Positions 1-5,180 of a DNA stretch of 8,298 nucleotides are shown here, in pieces. The DNA is from Clostridiales bacterium. GTDB taxonomy: Bacteria; Bacillota_A; Clostridia; Christensenellales; Christensenellaceae. The stretch is taken from assembly GCA_003149735.1 (NCBI GenBank), contig QANA01000066.1:7473-15770 (forward strand), in the 5' to 3' direction. The translations under genes and the position numbers were made by a program. A model generated the notes under the pieces. It had not been told where the DNA came from, ran no database searches, and worked only from the letters and a program-made list of their open reading frames with translations. How positions within the stretch are numbered: position 1 is the stretch's first letter; the number at the start of each line of letters is the position of its first letter.

Positions 1-699
1 CTGGCCACCTCGGTGGGAGATGAAGGCGGATTTGCGCCTGATCTTTCCGGGGAGGAAGAGGCTCTGCAATATCTGATATCGGCTATCCAAAAAGCAGGGT
101 TTACGCCGGGAAAAGATTTTCTGTTGGCGTTGGATGCAGCGGCCAGCGAATGGAAATCCGGGCAGGCAGGTCAATACCGATTGCCTAAAAGCGGCCAATT
201 GTTTACTACCGAGCAGTTGATTGATCATTGGGAGAAACTATGTGCAGCGTATCCCATTTGTTCCATAGAAGATGCATTGGATGAGGAAGACTGGGTGGGT
301 TGGCAGCAGTTAACAACGCGCTTGGGTAATCAAATTCAGCTGGTAGGAGATGATCTGTTTGTAACGAATGTACAGCGCTTGCAAAAGGGAATTGCAATGC
401 AATGCGGCAATTCCATTCTCGTCAAACCCAATCAGATAGGGACACTCTCCGAAGCGATGGAAGCTGTCCACCAGGCTCAGCAGGCAGGCTATACGGCGAT
501 TATTTCTCATCGCTCCGGAGAAACGGAGGATACGACGATTGCAGATTTGGCAGTAGCGCTCAATGCAGGGCAAATTAAGGCGGGAGCCCCTAACCGCAGC
601 GAGCGTGTAGCAAAATACAATCAGCTTTTGCGCATAGAGCAGGATCTGGGAGCAGGCGGCTGTTACGCCGGTATGCAGGTACTCAAACAGTTTTGGTAA
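1..699 (+). CDS. eno: Enolase (phosphopyruvate hydratase), C-terminal part, 5' end outside window
   Basis: Glycolytic enolase interconverts 2-phosphoglycerate and phosphoenolpyruvate in the cytosol with two magnesium ions. The frame is open from base 1, so the GTG at 13 is an internal valine and not a start. The visible 232 residues begin just before the DEGGFAP loop that carries a catalytic glutamate. They then show the three metal ligands in order (Asp in ALDAAASEW, Glu in [11 protein letters not shown], first Asp of VGDDLFVTN), the catalytic lysine in [12 protein letters not shown], the [16 protein letters not shown] signature, and the second active-site lysine in QIKAGAP followed by [15 protein letters not shown]. 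The length to the C-terminus fits the second half of a ~430-residue enolase. One mild oddity is KPNQ, where most enolases have KVNQ or KLNQ. All catalytic residues in view are intact, so it is probably active. Identity is near certain. I cannot tell whether it is the only enolase in the genome. Confidence 0.97.
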   Translation: MATSVGDEGGFAPDLSGEEEALQYLISAIQKAGFTPGKDFLLALDAAASEWKSGQAGQYRLPKSGQLFTTEQLIDHWEKLCAAYPICSIEDALDEEDWVGWQQLTTRLGNQIQLVGDDLFVTNVQRLQKGIAMQCGNSILVKPNQIGTLSEAMEAVHQAQQAGYTAIISHRSGETEDTTIADLAVALNAGQIKAGAPNRSERVAKYNQLLRIEQDLGAGGCYAGMQVLKQFW

Positions 700-706
700 A
701 AGATAG

Positions 707-735
707 AAAAAGCGGCTGTCAACAGTCGCTTTTTT
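707..735 (+). terminator. Intrinsic terminator after enolase
   Basis: An 8-bp stem AGCGGCTG / CAGTCGCT (711-718 and 723-730, one G-U pair) closes a TCAA loop and is followed directly by a run of T. It lies 11 bases after the enolase stop and before the next ribosome binding site. Confidence 0.85.
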
Positions 736-763
736 ATAGTATAATAAAAAAGGAGGAAGCGGA

Positions 764-1327
764 ATGGAAGATCGGGAGCAAATTGTAATATTGCAGCAAT
801 ATATACCGGGAATTCTGGTGGAGTTGCGCTATGCAACAGAACAGAATTTTACAGGCAAGGTCATTTATGATTTTTCCGAAGCTTGCCTGCGTAAAGGTAC
901 GGCAGATAAACTGGCGGCGGTCCAGCAGATTTTGCAGAAACAGGGCTTGGGTCTAAAAGTATGGGATGCACTGCGCCCGGTGGAAGCGCAGTTTGTCCTT
1001 TGGCAGGTCGTGCCGGATGCGCGGTTTGTAGCGGATCCGCATCATGGATATTCCAACCACAGCCGGGGAAACGCGATAGATCTGACTTTGGTGGATGCCG
1101 ATGGTCGGGAGCTGGAAATGCCTACGGGTTTTGACAGTTTTACACCGCAGGCTTCCCGGAATTATATGGGGATCAGTGCCAAGGCCAGAGAAAATGCGAT
1201 GTTGCTGCAGCAACTGATGGAGGCACAGGGATTTTTGCCCAATCCACATGAATGGTGGCATTTTGATGATGCGGAGCAGTATTCGGTTTATCGGGGACCA
1301 ATGCCGGCAAGGCTGGGAAATCAGTAG
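764..1327 (+). CDS. D-alanyl-D-alanine dipeptidase, VanX/DdpX-type (peptidase M15D)
   Basis: A zinc dipeptidase predicted to hydrolyse D-Ala-D-Ala. The 187 residues are close to VanX (about 202). Visible family marks are the N-terminal LRYATEQNFTG segment (21-31), the transition-state arginine in WDALRP (Arg71), the zinc motif SNHSRGNAID with His99 and Asp106, and the catalytic Glu163 and zinc ligand His166 in EWWHF. All key residues are present, so activity is expected. No signal peptide is seen, so it should act in the cytosol. The ATG at 764 follows AGGAGG at 751-756 with 7 bases between. It opens a four-gene same-strand run. No vanH, vanA or vanRS gene is adjacent, so a resistance role is not supported; recycling of peptidoglycan dipeptides or adjustment of the D-Ala-D-Ala pool is more likely (inference). 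Confidence 0.93.
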   Translation: MEDREQIVILQQYIPGILVELRYATEQNFTGKVIYDFSEACLRKGTADKLAAVQQILQKQGLGLKVWDALRPVEAQFVLWQVVPDARFVADPHHGYSNHSRGNAIDLTLVDADGRELEMPTGFDSFTPQASRNYMGISAKARENAMLLQQLMEAQGFLPNPHEWWHFDDAEQYSVYRGPMPARLGNQ

Positions 1328-1355
1328 AAAATAGAAATTTGAAGGGGGAAATGAT

Positions 1356-1880
1356 ATGAATAAGAACAGCATTTTTGAAAATATCAGTACACGGCGCAGC
1401 ATTCGCGCTTTTACGCAGCAGCCAATTGCCAAAGCGGATTTGGAAACAATTGTGCAGGCAGGCGCCTGGGCGCCGACGGCAATGAACCGGCAAACTTTTC
1501 AGTTTACGGTCATTTCCCGTCAGGAGGAGATTGAACGGTTGGCCGGTATTTTGGGAAAAGAAATGGGAAATGCAGCATATGATTTTTACAAACCGGCAGC
1601 ATTGATTCTGGTTTCCAACGAGCGGGAGGGGACCAATCCGGTAGCGGATGTGGCCTGCGCTATGGAAAATATGTTTTTACAGGCGCATGCGCTGGGAATC
1701 GGCTCAGTGTGGATCAACCAGTTTAAAGATTTGTGTGATCGGCCGGCAGTGCGCTCTGCACTGGAGGCTTATGGGATTCCGCAGCAGCAAATTGTCTGGG
1801 CGGCCTGTGCGCTGGGATACGGTGCACAGAAGGAAGTCTCTGCCCCGGATCGGCGGTCAGTGATCCGTTTTATCGATTGA
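1356..1880 (+). CDS. Nitroreductase-family FMN oxidoreductase
   Basis: A 174-residue protein of the nitroreductase fold, which binds FMN and uses NAD(P)H to reduce nitro compounds, quinones or related substrates. Seen in the sequence: the N-terminal FMN phosphate-binding RRSIRAF (13-19), the APTAMNRQTF segment (39-48) that normally contacts the flavin, the helix around DVACAMENMFLQAHALGIGSVWI (98-120), and the C-terminal ALGYGA (152-157). The family usually has about 170-220 residues and works as a dimer. The ATG follows a GGGGG-rich Shine-Dalgarno sequence (GAAGGGGGAA at 1341-1350). It starts 28 bases after the dipeptidase with no terminator between, so cotranscription is likely. The natural substrate cannot be read from the sequence. 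Confidence 0.93.
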   Translation: MNKNSIFENISTRRSIRAFTQQPIAKADLETIVQAGAWAPTAMNRQTFQFTVISRQEEIERLAGILGKEMGNAAYDFYKPAALILVSNEREGTNPVADVACAMENMFLQAHALGIGSVWINQFKDLCDRPAVRSALEAYGIPQQQIVWAACALGYGAQKEVSAPDRRSVIRFID

Positions 1881-1934
1881 AATGAAGATTCTCCGGTATC
1901 CGGATCACAAACTTTTAAATGAGGCGGCATAAAA

Positions 1935-2390
1935 ATGGAACGGAGTGAACGGGTGATTCTAACCAATATGTGCATGGTGGAGGATGGAAAAGGCAAGGTT
2001 CTGGTAGAGAATCGGCGGGACCCTTCCTGGCCGGGAATTGCCTTCCCGGGTGGACATATCCTGCCGGGAGAAGCTTTTGCCGCTTCTGTGGTGCGCGAAG
2101 TATGGGAAGAAACCGGGCTTCACATCGAGAAGCCGAAACTGTGCGGAGTTCGGCAGTTTCCTACCCGTGAAGGAATACGCTATATGGTCTTTCTGTACCG
2201 AGCACTTGCCTGCGGCGGAACGCTGAAAGCCTCGGAAGAAGGGGAAGTATTTTGGGTGGAGAGTGAGAAATTGCGGGACTATCCTCTGGCAGGTAATTTT
2301 GCTGAAACGATTCCGCTTTTTTTCGGAGAAGAAGCGGTAGAAGAGTACTGGCAGTATCAGGAAGGCGAATGGCAGAGGGAAATCTTTTAA
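1935..2390 (+). CDS. NUDIX hydrolase (MutT-like)
   Basis: A cytosolic pyrophosphohydrolase that cleaves nucleoside diphosphates linked to another moiety. The 151-residue protein carries a complete Nudix box, G-x5-E-x7-REVWEETGL, from Gly40 to Leu62, with the metal-binding glutamates Glu55, Glu58 and Glu59. WPGIAFPGGHILPGE just before it is typical of MutT-like enzymes, and 8-oxo-dGTP or another oxidised nucleotide is a plausible substrate (inference only). The ATG is preceded by AGGCGG at 1922-1927, 7 bases upstream. The gap to the nitroreductase is 54 bases and holds only a 5-bp hairpin at 1892-1904 without a T run, so the genes are probably in one transcript. Family identity is firm, substrate is not. 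Confidence 0.93.
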   Translation: MERSERVILTNMCMVEDGKGKVLVENRRDPSWPGIAFPGGHILPGEAFAASVVREVWEETGLHIEKPKLCGVRQFPTREGIRYMVFLYRALACGGTLKASEEGEVFWVESEKLRDYPLAGNFAETIPLFFGEEAVEEYWQYQEGEWQREIF

Positions 2391-2429
2391 AATATCAGGC
2401 AGCGATATTGCAAGCATGAAAAGGATATT

Positions 2430-2642
2430 ATGAGAATTTTGAAGTGGGTATTGATAAGCGGTATGGTGGTAGGGACAGCAGTGCTCTTGTGGGCGTCAGC
2501 TGGGTTTCTGCGAATTCTTCGGAATCAGCGCGGGCAGCGGCCGGAAACACTGAGCCCTTTGTTGCAGCGAAAATTGTCGATTGGTACAGGCGGCATATTG
2601 CTGCTGTTGATTTCCGTACTGGCATTTTATATCTTCATCTAA
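2430..2642 (+). CDS. Small two-helix membrane protein, unknown function
   Basis: I do not recognise this 70-residue protein. It has two hydrophobic stretches, about residues 5-27 and 52-70, joined by a basic, polar linker rich in arginine (Arg28, 31, 34, 37, 48). By the positive-inside rule the linker should face the cytoplasm and both ends the outside. The ATG follows AAGGA at 2421-2425 with 4 bases between, and lies 39 bases after the NUDIX stop. It is the last gene before the bidirectional terminator. An overlapping frame at 2444-2680 is less membrane-like and has no better start. It resembles small integral membrane proteins of several kinds; no function should be assigned. Confidence 0.7.
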   Translation: MRILKWVLISGMVVGTAVLLWASAGFLRILRNQRGQRPETLSPLLQRKLSIGTGGILLLLISVLAFYIFI

Positions 2643-2673
2643 TGCCGCAAGGATGCTGCAAGCAATGTGAAAG

Positions 2674-2718
2674 CAAATGAAAAAAACGATATGATTTTCA
2701 TATCGTTTTTTTCATTTG
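2674..2718. terminator. Bidirectional terminator, perfect 21-bp inverted repeat
   Basis: Arms 2674-2694 and 2698-2718 are exact reverse complements around a TTT loop. The core is ACGATATGA / TCATATCGT, flanked by seven A on one side and seven T on the other, so the hairpin ends in a U run whichever strand is transcribed. It sits between the convergent genes ending at 2642 (+) and 2726 (-). Confidence 0.93.
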
Positions 2719-2725
2719 TTGGTAT

Positions 2726-3688
2726 TTACAACCTGCGATAGCCGGTTTGCCGGTCGACAATATTGCGATATTCACCTTCTCCCAGATAGGCACGCAGGTT
2801 GTTGAGACAGATTTCGAAAATTGCTTGGCAGGAAATGGGGGAATCCATGCCGCCTGAGATATGCGGGGTAATATAGGCGTTGGGTTGCGCCCAAAGGGGA
2901 TGCTCTGGGGGCAACGGTTCCGGTTCGGTCACGTCCAGCCCGGCAGCCAACAAATGCCCGGAACTCAGGTGCCGGCAAAGGGCATCGCTATCCACTGCAG
3001 AGCCACGACCGACGTTGAGCAGAACTGCTCCCTGTTTCATCAGAGAAAGGCGTGCATCTGACATGAGATGCGCCGTTTCGCTGGTACCAGGGACGCTCAG
3101 TGCCACGACATCTGCCTCAGGCAGCAGGGTGTCCAAATCAGAAATGAGATGCATCTCATCAAAGCAACTATCCGGCTGTGGGTTGGAACGGCGTACACCG
3201 ATGGTATAAGCCCCCATGGCTTTGGCGCGGCGGGCAAACTCACTGCCAATATTGCCTGCGCCAACGATGAGAATTTTGGAACCGTAAATGGAATGCCGGC
3301 CCAAAGTTTGCTTTTTCCAACAATGTTTTTCCTGCTGCGCACGATAAACGGCAAAGTGATTGTAAATGCTGAGCAACATGCCGATCATCCATTCGCTGAT
3401 AATGATGCCGTAGGCACCGGTGGCATTGGTAAGTATGGTGTGCTCAGGTAAAATTCCGGGCTCACAACAATCGGCACTTCCGGCTCTGCTCAATGCTAAC
3501 AAGCCCAGATTGGGGTTCTCATGCAGATAAGCGAGGGGAGGATTGCCCAGAATGATATCAGCCCAAAGAACATCCTCCCGCGTTACTTGTTTGGAGGGGA
3601 TGTATTTGATTTCACTGCCCGGAGCCGCCTGCTGCAGGAGAGAAAACTGCTCAGGCATAGTGGAAAAAGTAATGAGAATATGGTGCAT
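2726..3688 (-). CDS. D-isomer-specific 2-hydroxyacid dehydrogenase, NAD(P)-dependent
   Basis: A 320-residue cytosolic oxidoreductase that interconverts a 2-keto acid and a D-2-hydroxyacid. In the numbering of this start, the Rossmann motif GAGNIG is at 143-148, the VPGTSETAHLM cofactor-domain segment at about 199-209, the substrate-binding arginine in NVGRGSAVD is Arg228, the acid partner in DVTEPEPLP is about Glu257, and the catalytic histidine in ITPHISGG is His276. The full Arg-Glu-His set is intact. The reading frame is open 10 codons further upstream (to 3718), but the ATG at 3688 has a strong AGGAGG 7 bases before it, and the -10 box of the promoter overlaps the upstream ATG, so 3688 is preferred. 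It is probably monocistronic. The substrate (glycerate, lactate, phosphoglycerate or other) is not evident; at 320 residues it lacks the ACT extension of long SerA enzymes. Confidence 0.93.
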   Translation of the reverse strand: MHHILITFSTMPEQFSLLQQAAPGSEIKYIPSKQVTREDVLWADIILGNPPLAYLHENPNLGLLALSRAGSADCCEPGILPEHTILTNATGAYGIIISEWMIGMLLSIYNHFAVYRAQQEKHCWKKQTLGRHSIYGSKILIVGAGNIGSEFARRAKAMGAYTIGVRRSNPQPDSCFDEMHLISDLDTLLPEADVVALSVPGTSETAHLMSDARLSLMKQGAVLLNVGRGSAVDSDALCRHLSSGHLLAAGLDVTEPEPLPPEHPLWAQPNAYITPHISGGMDSPISCQAIFEICLNNLRAYLGEGEYRNIVDRQTGYRRL

Positions 3689-3694
3689 GGCATT

Positions 3695-3701
3695 ACCTCC
3701 T
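3695..3701 (-). promoter_or_regulatory. Shine-Dalgarno site deciding the dehydrogenase start
   Basis: The minus strand reads AGGAGGT here, 6 bases before the ATG at 3688. The longer start at 3718 has no such site, which supports the shorter protein. Confidence 0.85.
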
Positions 3702-3716
3702 GATAAAGATAATTTC

Positions 3717-3725
3717 ATTATAGCA
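3717..3725 (-). promoter_or_regulatory. Extended -10 promoter for the 2-hydroxyacid dehydrogenase
   Basis: The minus strand reads TGC-TATAAT: a consensus -10 box at 3722-3717 with the TG of an extended -10. No good -35 box is found at normal spacing; TTTACC at 3741-3736 is too close. Transcription would begin near 3710, giving a leader of about 20 bases to the ATG at 3688. Confidence 0.7.
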
Positions 3726-3744
3726 TATCTTTTACGGTAAAAAG

Positions 3745-3774
3745 AAAAAACAGAGCGAAAACGCTCTGTTTTTT
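3745..3774 (-). terminator. Terminator after the cyclic-di-AMP receptor gene
   Basis: CAGAGCG / CGCTCTG (3751-3757 and 3762-3768) form a 7-bp stem with an AAAA/TTTT loop, flanked by six A and six T that extend the pairing. On the minus strand it lies 12 bases after the darA-type stop. The symmetry would also allow termination in the plus direction. Confidence 0.88.
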
Positions 3775-3786
3775 ATGATTCATCCA

Positions 3787-4116
3787 TCAATATTTGTGGA
3801 ACTGTGCCACATCCATGACAAATACAGTCGCACCGCCGACAGTTACTTCTACAGGATATGGGGTATACATACCCATGGCACCCATAGCGGGAGAAGGGAA
3901 CACTTCAATCTGTTTGCGGCTGATGCAAACCTTTTTGATGATTGCAAGCGCGGGATCCAGCTTATCATCATCTACACCAAGTAACAAAGTTGTATTGCCG
4001 GAGCGCAGGAAACCACCTGTAGAAGCCAATTTCGTAACGCTGAAATGCTCGTTCATCAGAGAAGAGATGAGGTTGGAAGCATCTTCATCCTGAACAATGG
4101 CAATGATGAGTTTCAT
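3787..4116 (-). CDS. darA: Cyclic-di-AMP receptor, PII-like DarA/PstA family
   Basis: A 109-residue cytosolic signalling protein of the PII-like fold that forms trimers and binds the second messenger cyclic-di-AMP. The length equals that of Bacillus subtilis DarA (YaaQ), known as PstA in Listeria and Staphylococcus. Family marks are MKLIIAIVQDED at the N-terminus, VTKLASTGGFLRSGNTTLLLGV (27-48), where the nucleotide pocket lies, and PYPVEVTVGGATVFVMDVAQFHKY at the C-terminus (86-109). The variable stretch between (VFPSPAMGAMGMYT, 72-85) differs in detail, as is usual for the flexible loop. The ATG at 4116 has AGGAGGG 7 bases upstream. It has its own promoter (4160-4189) and terminator (3745-3774), so it is expressed alone, diverging from dut. 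The downstream target of this receptor is not established in the family and is not revealed by this context. Confidence 0.95.
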   Translation of the reverse strand: MKLIIAIVQDEDASNLISSLMNEHFSVTKLASTGGFLRSGNTTLLLGVDDDKLDPALAIIKKVCISRKQIEVFPSPAMGAMGMYTPYPVEVTVGGATVFVMDVAQFHKY

Positions 4117-4135
4117 AGAAAAACCCTCCTATTTT

Positions 4136-4148
4136 GTGGCAAAGCCAC
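4136..4148 (-). promoter_or_regulatory. Small leader hairpin before the darA-type gene
   Basis: GTGGC / GCCAC form a 5-bp stem with a 3-base loop in the predicted 5' leader, 5 bases upstream of the Shine-Dalgarno site at 4124-4130. It could stabilise the message or tune translation. No U run follows on the minus strand, so it is not a terminator in that direction. Confidence 0.4.
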
Positions 4149-4159
4149 TTCTTTTTGTT

Positions 4160-4189
4160 ATTATAACTTTAAGTAGACAAATTCGTCAA
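4160..4189 (-). promoter_or_regulatory. Sigma-A promoter of the darA-type gene
   Basis: On the minus strand, TTGACG (-35, 4189-4184) and TATAAT (-10, 4165-4160) are separated by 18 bases. This is the best -35/-10 pair in the window. Transcription should begin near 4153, giving a leader of about 37 bases. Confidence 0.82.
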
Positions 4190-4247
4190 TAGCATTTCCG
4201 GAATTCACATAAATTATTAATACTATATTCAATTTTTTATAAAAAAA

Positions 4248-4256
4248 TGCTATGAT
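4248..4256 (+). promoter_or_regulatory. Extended -10 promoter for dut
   Basis: TGC-TATGAT carries the TG of an extended -10 and a 5/6 match to TATAAT (4251-4256). The -35 region at normal spacing (TTCAAT, 4228-4233) is weak. Transcription would start near 4263, 16 bases before the preferred ATG at 4279. Confidence 0.6.
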
Positions 4257-4268
4257 AGAAAAAAACTC

Positions 4269-4273
4269 GAGGT
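4269..4273 (+). promoter_or_regulatory. Ribosome binding site deciding the dut start
   Basis: GAGGT lies 5 bases before the ATG at 4279. The longer possible start at 4252 lies inside the -10 box and has only A/T-rich sequence before it. Confidence 0.65.
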
Positions 4274-4278
4274 ATATC

Positions 4279-4770
4279 ATGCAGAGAATTGCAAAATTTG
4301 AAAAAGTAAGTGAGAAACAGTTCTTATCTGATATGCAAAAGCAGGGATTGGAAGCCGACTATGCAAAAATCCGTCTGCCGCTGCGGGCTACGGCTGGTTC
4401 GGCCGGATATGATTTTTGTACGCCGGTGGATTTCAAGCTGGAACCCGGCCAGGAAATCACCATCCCCACCGGAATTCGGGCGCAGATGCAGGATGGATGG
4501 GTGCTGGTATGCTGCCCCCGGAGCGGCCTGGGATTCAAATTCCGCCTTCAGCTCAATAACACGGTAGGCATTATCGATAGCGATTATTATAATGCGGATA
4601 ACGAAGGGCATATCATGGCGCGACTGATCAACGATGGCAGAAGCGGCAAAACGGTAGAGCTGAAAGCCGGGCAGGCATTTATGCAGGGGCTGTTTTTGCC
4701 TTATGGTATTACAGTGGATGATGAAGCCGGCGGCCTGCGAACAGGCGGCTTTGGCAGCACGAACGCATAA
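4279..4770 (+). CDS. dut: dUTP diphosphatase (trimeric dUTPase)
   Basis: The enzyme hydrolyses dUTP to dUMP and pyrophosphate, keeping uracil out of DNA and supplying dUMP for thymidylate synthesis. All five dUTPase motifs are visible in the 163-residue protein: motif 1 ATAGSAGYDF (37-46), motif 2 PRSGLGFK (80-87), motif 3 NNTVGIIDSDYYNADNEGHI (93-112, with the catalytic Asp and Tyr), motif 4 KAGQAFMQGLF (129-139) and motif 5 RTGGFGSTN (154-162), the glycine-rich arm that closes over the substrate. Motif 3 has a short insertion (YYNADNEG) compared with DYxGE of classical enzymes, as in a Firmicutes dUTPase subgroup. The frame opens at 4252, but that ATG overlaps the -10 box, so 4279 is chosen. 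It is transcribed divergently from the darA-type gene; no terminator is seen before the next gene. Confidence 0.93.
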   Translation: MQRIAKFEKVSEKQFLSDMQKQGLEADYAKIRLPLRATAGSAGYDFCTPVDFKLEPGQEITIPTGIRAQMQDGWVLVCCPRSGLGFKFRLQLNNTVGIIDSDYYNADNEGHIMARLINDGRSGKTVELKAGQAFMQGLFLPYGITVDDEAGGLRTGGFGSTNA

Positions 4771-4774
4771 AAAA

Positions 4775-4803
4775 TTGAAATTTGACGGATTTTGTACTAT
4801 ACT
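4775..4803 (+). promoter_or_regulatory. Promoter of the membrane protein / LTA-synthase-like pair
   Basis: TTGAAA (-35, 4775-4780) and TATACT (-10, 4798-4803) are each one base from consensus and separated by 17 bases. The start point would be near 4810, about 38 bases before the ATG at 4848. An alternative, TTGACG at 4782-4787 with TGTAAC at 4803-4808, has a short 15-base spacer. Confidence 0.65.
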
Positions 4804-4847
4804 GTAACTAGTAGGATGGGTAAAGATAGGTAGGAGTATTGTAAAAA

Positions 4848-5180
4848 ATGTTGACTTTCGTTGCATTATTTTTCCCATCCGTTTTTGCTGTGTTCATTTT
4901 TGAACGCATTTCCAAAAAACGTCTGGATGCCCATAATTTTTTCTGTCTGTTCGCAGTCAATACGCTGGCAATTAACCTGGTTTGTATAGCGGTCAAGCGT
5001 TTCCTTTTGGGGACGGCTTTTCTGCCGTTGACTTCAGGGTGGGATATGACGCCCGGCACTATGCTGAATTATCTGATCATTGCTTTGCCGTCGGCAGTAT
5101 GTATTGCATTTTTGGAAGTGGTGTTTTCCCATAACGTCAGTGTTACCGTAGAGGAGATTCCGGATGAAGCGAAAAAGTAA
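4848..5180 (+). CDS. Small three-helix membrane protein coupled to the LTA-synthase-like gene
   Basis: I do not recognise a family. The 110-residue protein has three likely membrane helices, about residues 2-19, 30-52 and 72-94, with a basic loop ERISKKRLD after the first and an acidic tail ending in EEIPDEAKK. No catalytic motif is visible. TAGGAG at 4831-4836 is the ribosome site, 11 bases from the ATG, a little long. The 3' end overlaps the next gene by 17 bases, with that gene's GAGGAG site inside this one, so the two are probably translationally coupled and their products may work together. An LTA synthase usually has five membrane helices before the catalytic domain and the downstream enzyme shows about three, so this protein might supply missing helices (inference). 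Confidence 0.78.
   Translation: MLTFVALFFPSVFAVFIFERISKKRLDAHNFFCLFAVNTLAINLVCIAVKRFLLGTAFLPLTSGWDMTPGTMLNYLIIALPSAVCIAFLEVVFSHNVSVTVEEIPDEAKK

Noticed and set aside
735..745. TATAGT and TATAAT sequences before the dipeptidase gene as a promoter.
   Set aside because: A start point 7 bases downstream of TATAAT would fall on the Shine-Dalgarno site, and no -35 box is found at normal spacing; the -35 region would lie inside the preceding terminator hairpin. It may still contribute, but I do not call it.
953..1432. Minus-strand open frame opposite the dipeptidase and nitroreductase starts.
   Set aside because: It runs across two well-supported genes and their intergenic gap, and its product has no recognisable family feature.
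1861..1907. Inverted repeat TGATCCG / CGGATCA and a 5-bp hairpin in the gap before the NUDIX gene, as a possible terminator.
   Set aside because: One arm lies in the nitroreductase coding end, the arms are about 33 bases apart, and no T run follows. It is most simply chance.
764..2642. Vancomycin resistance locus because of the VanX-like gene.
   Set aside because: No ligase, D-lactate dehydrogenase, or VanRS-type regulator is adjacent. The 2-hydroxyacid dehydrogenase at 2726-3688 is on the other strand behind a terminator and is a generic family member, so it does not support VanH.
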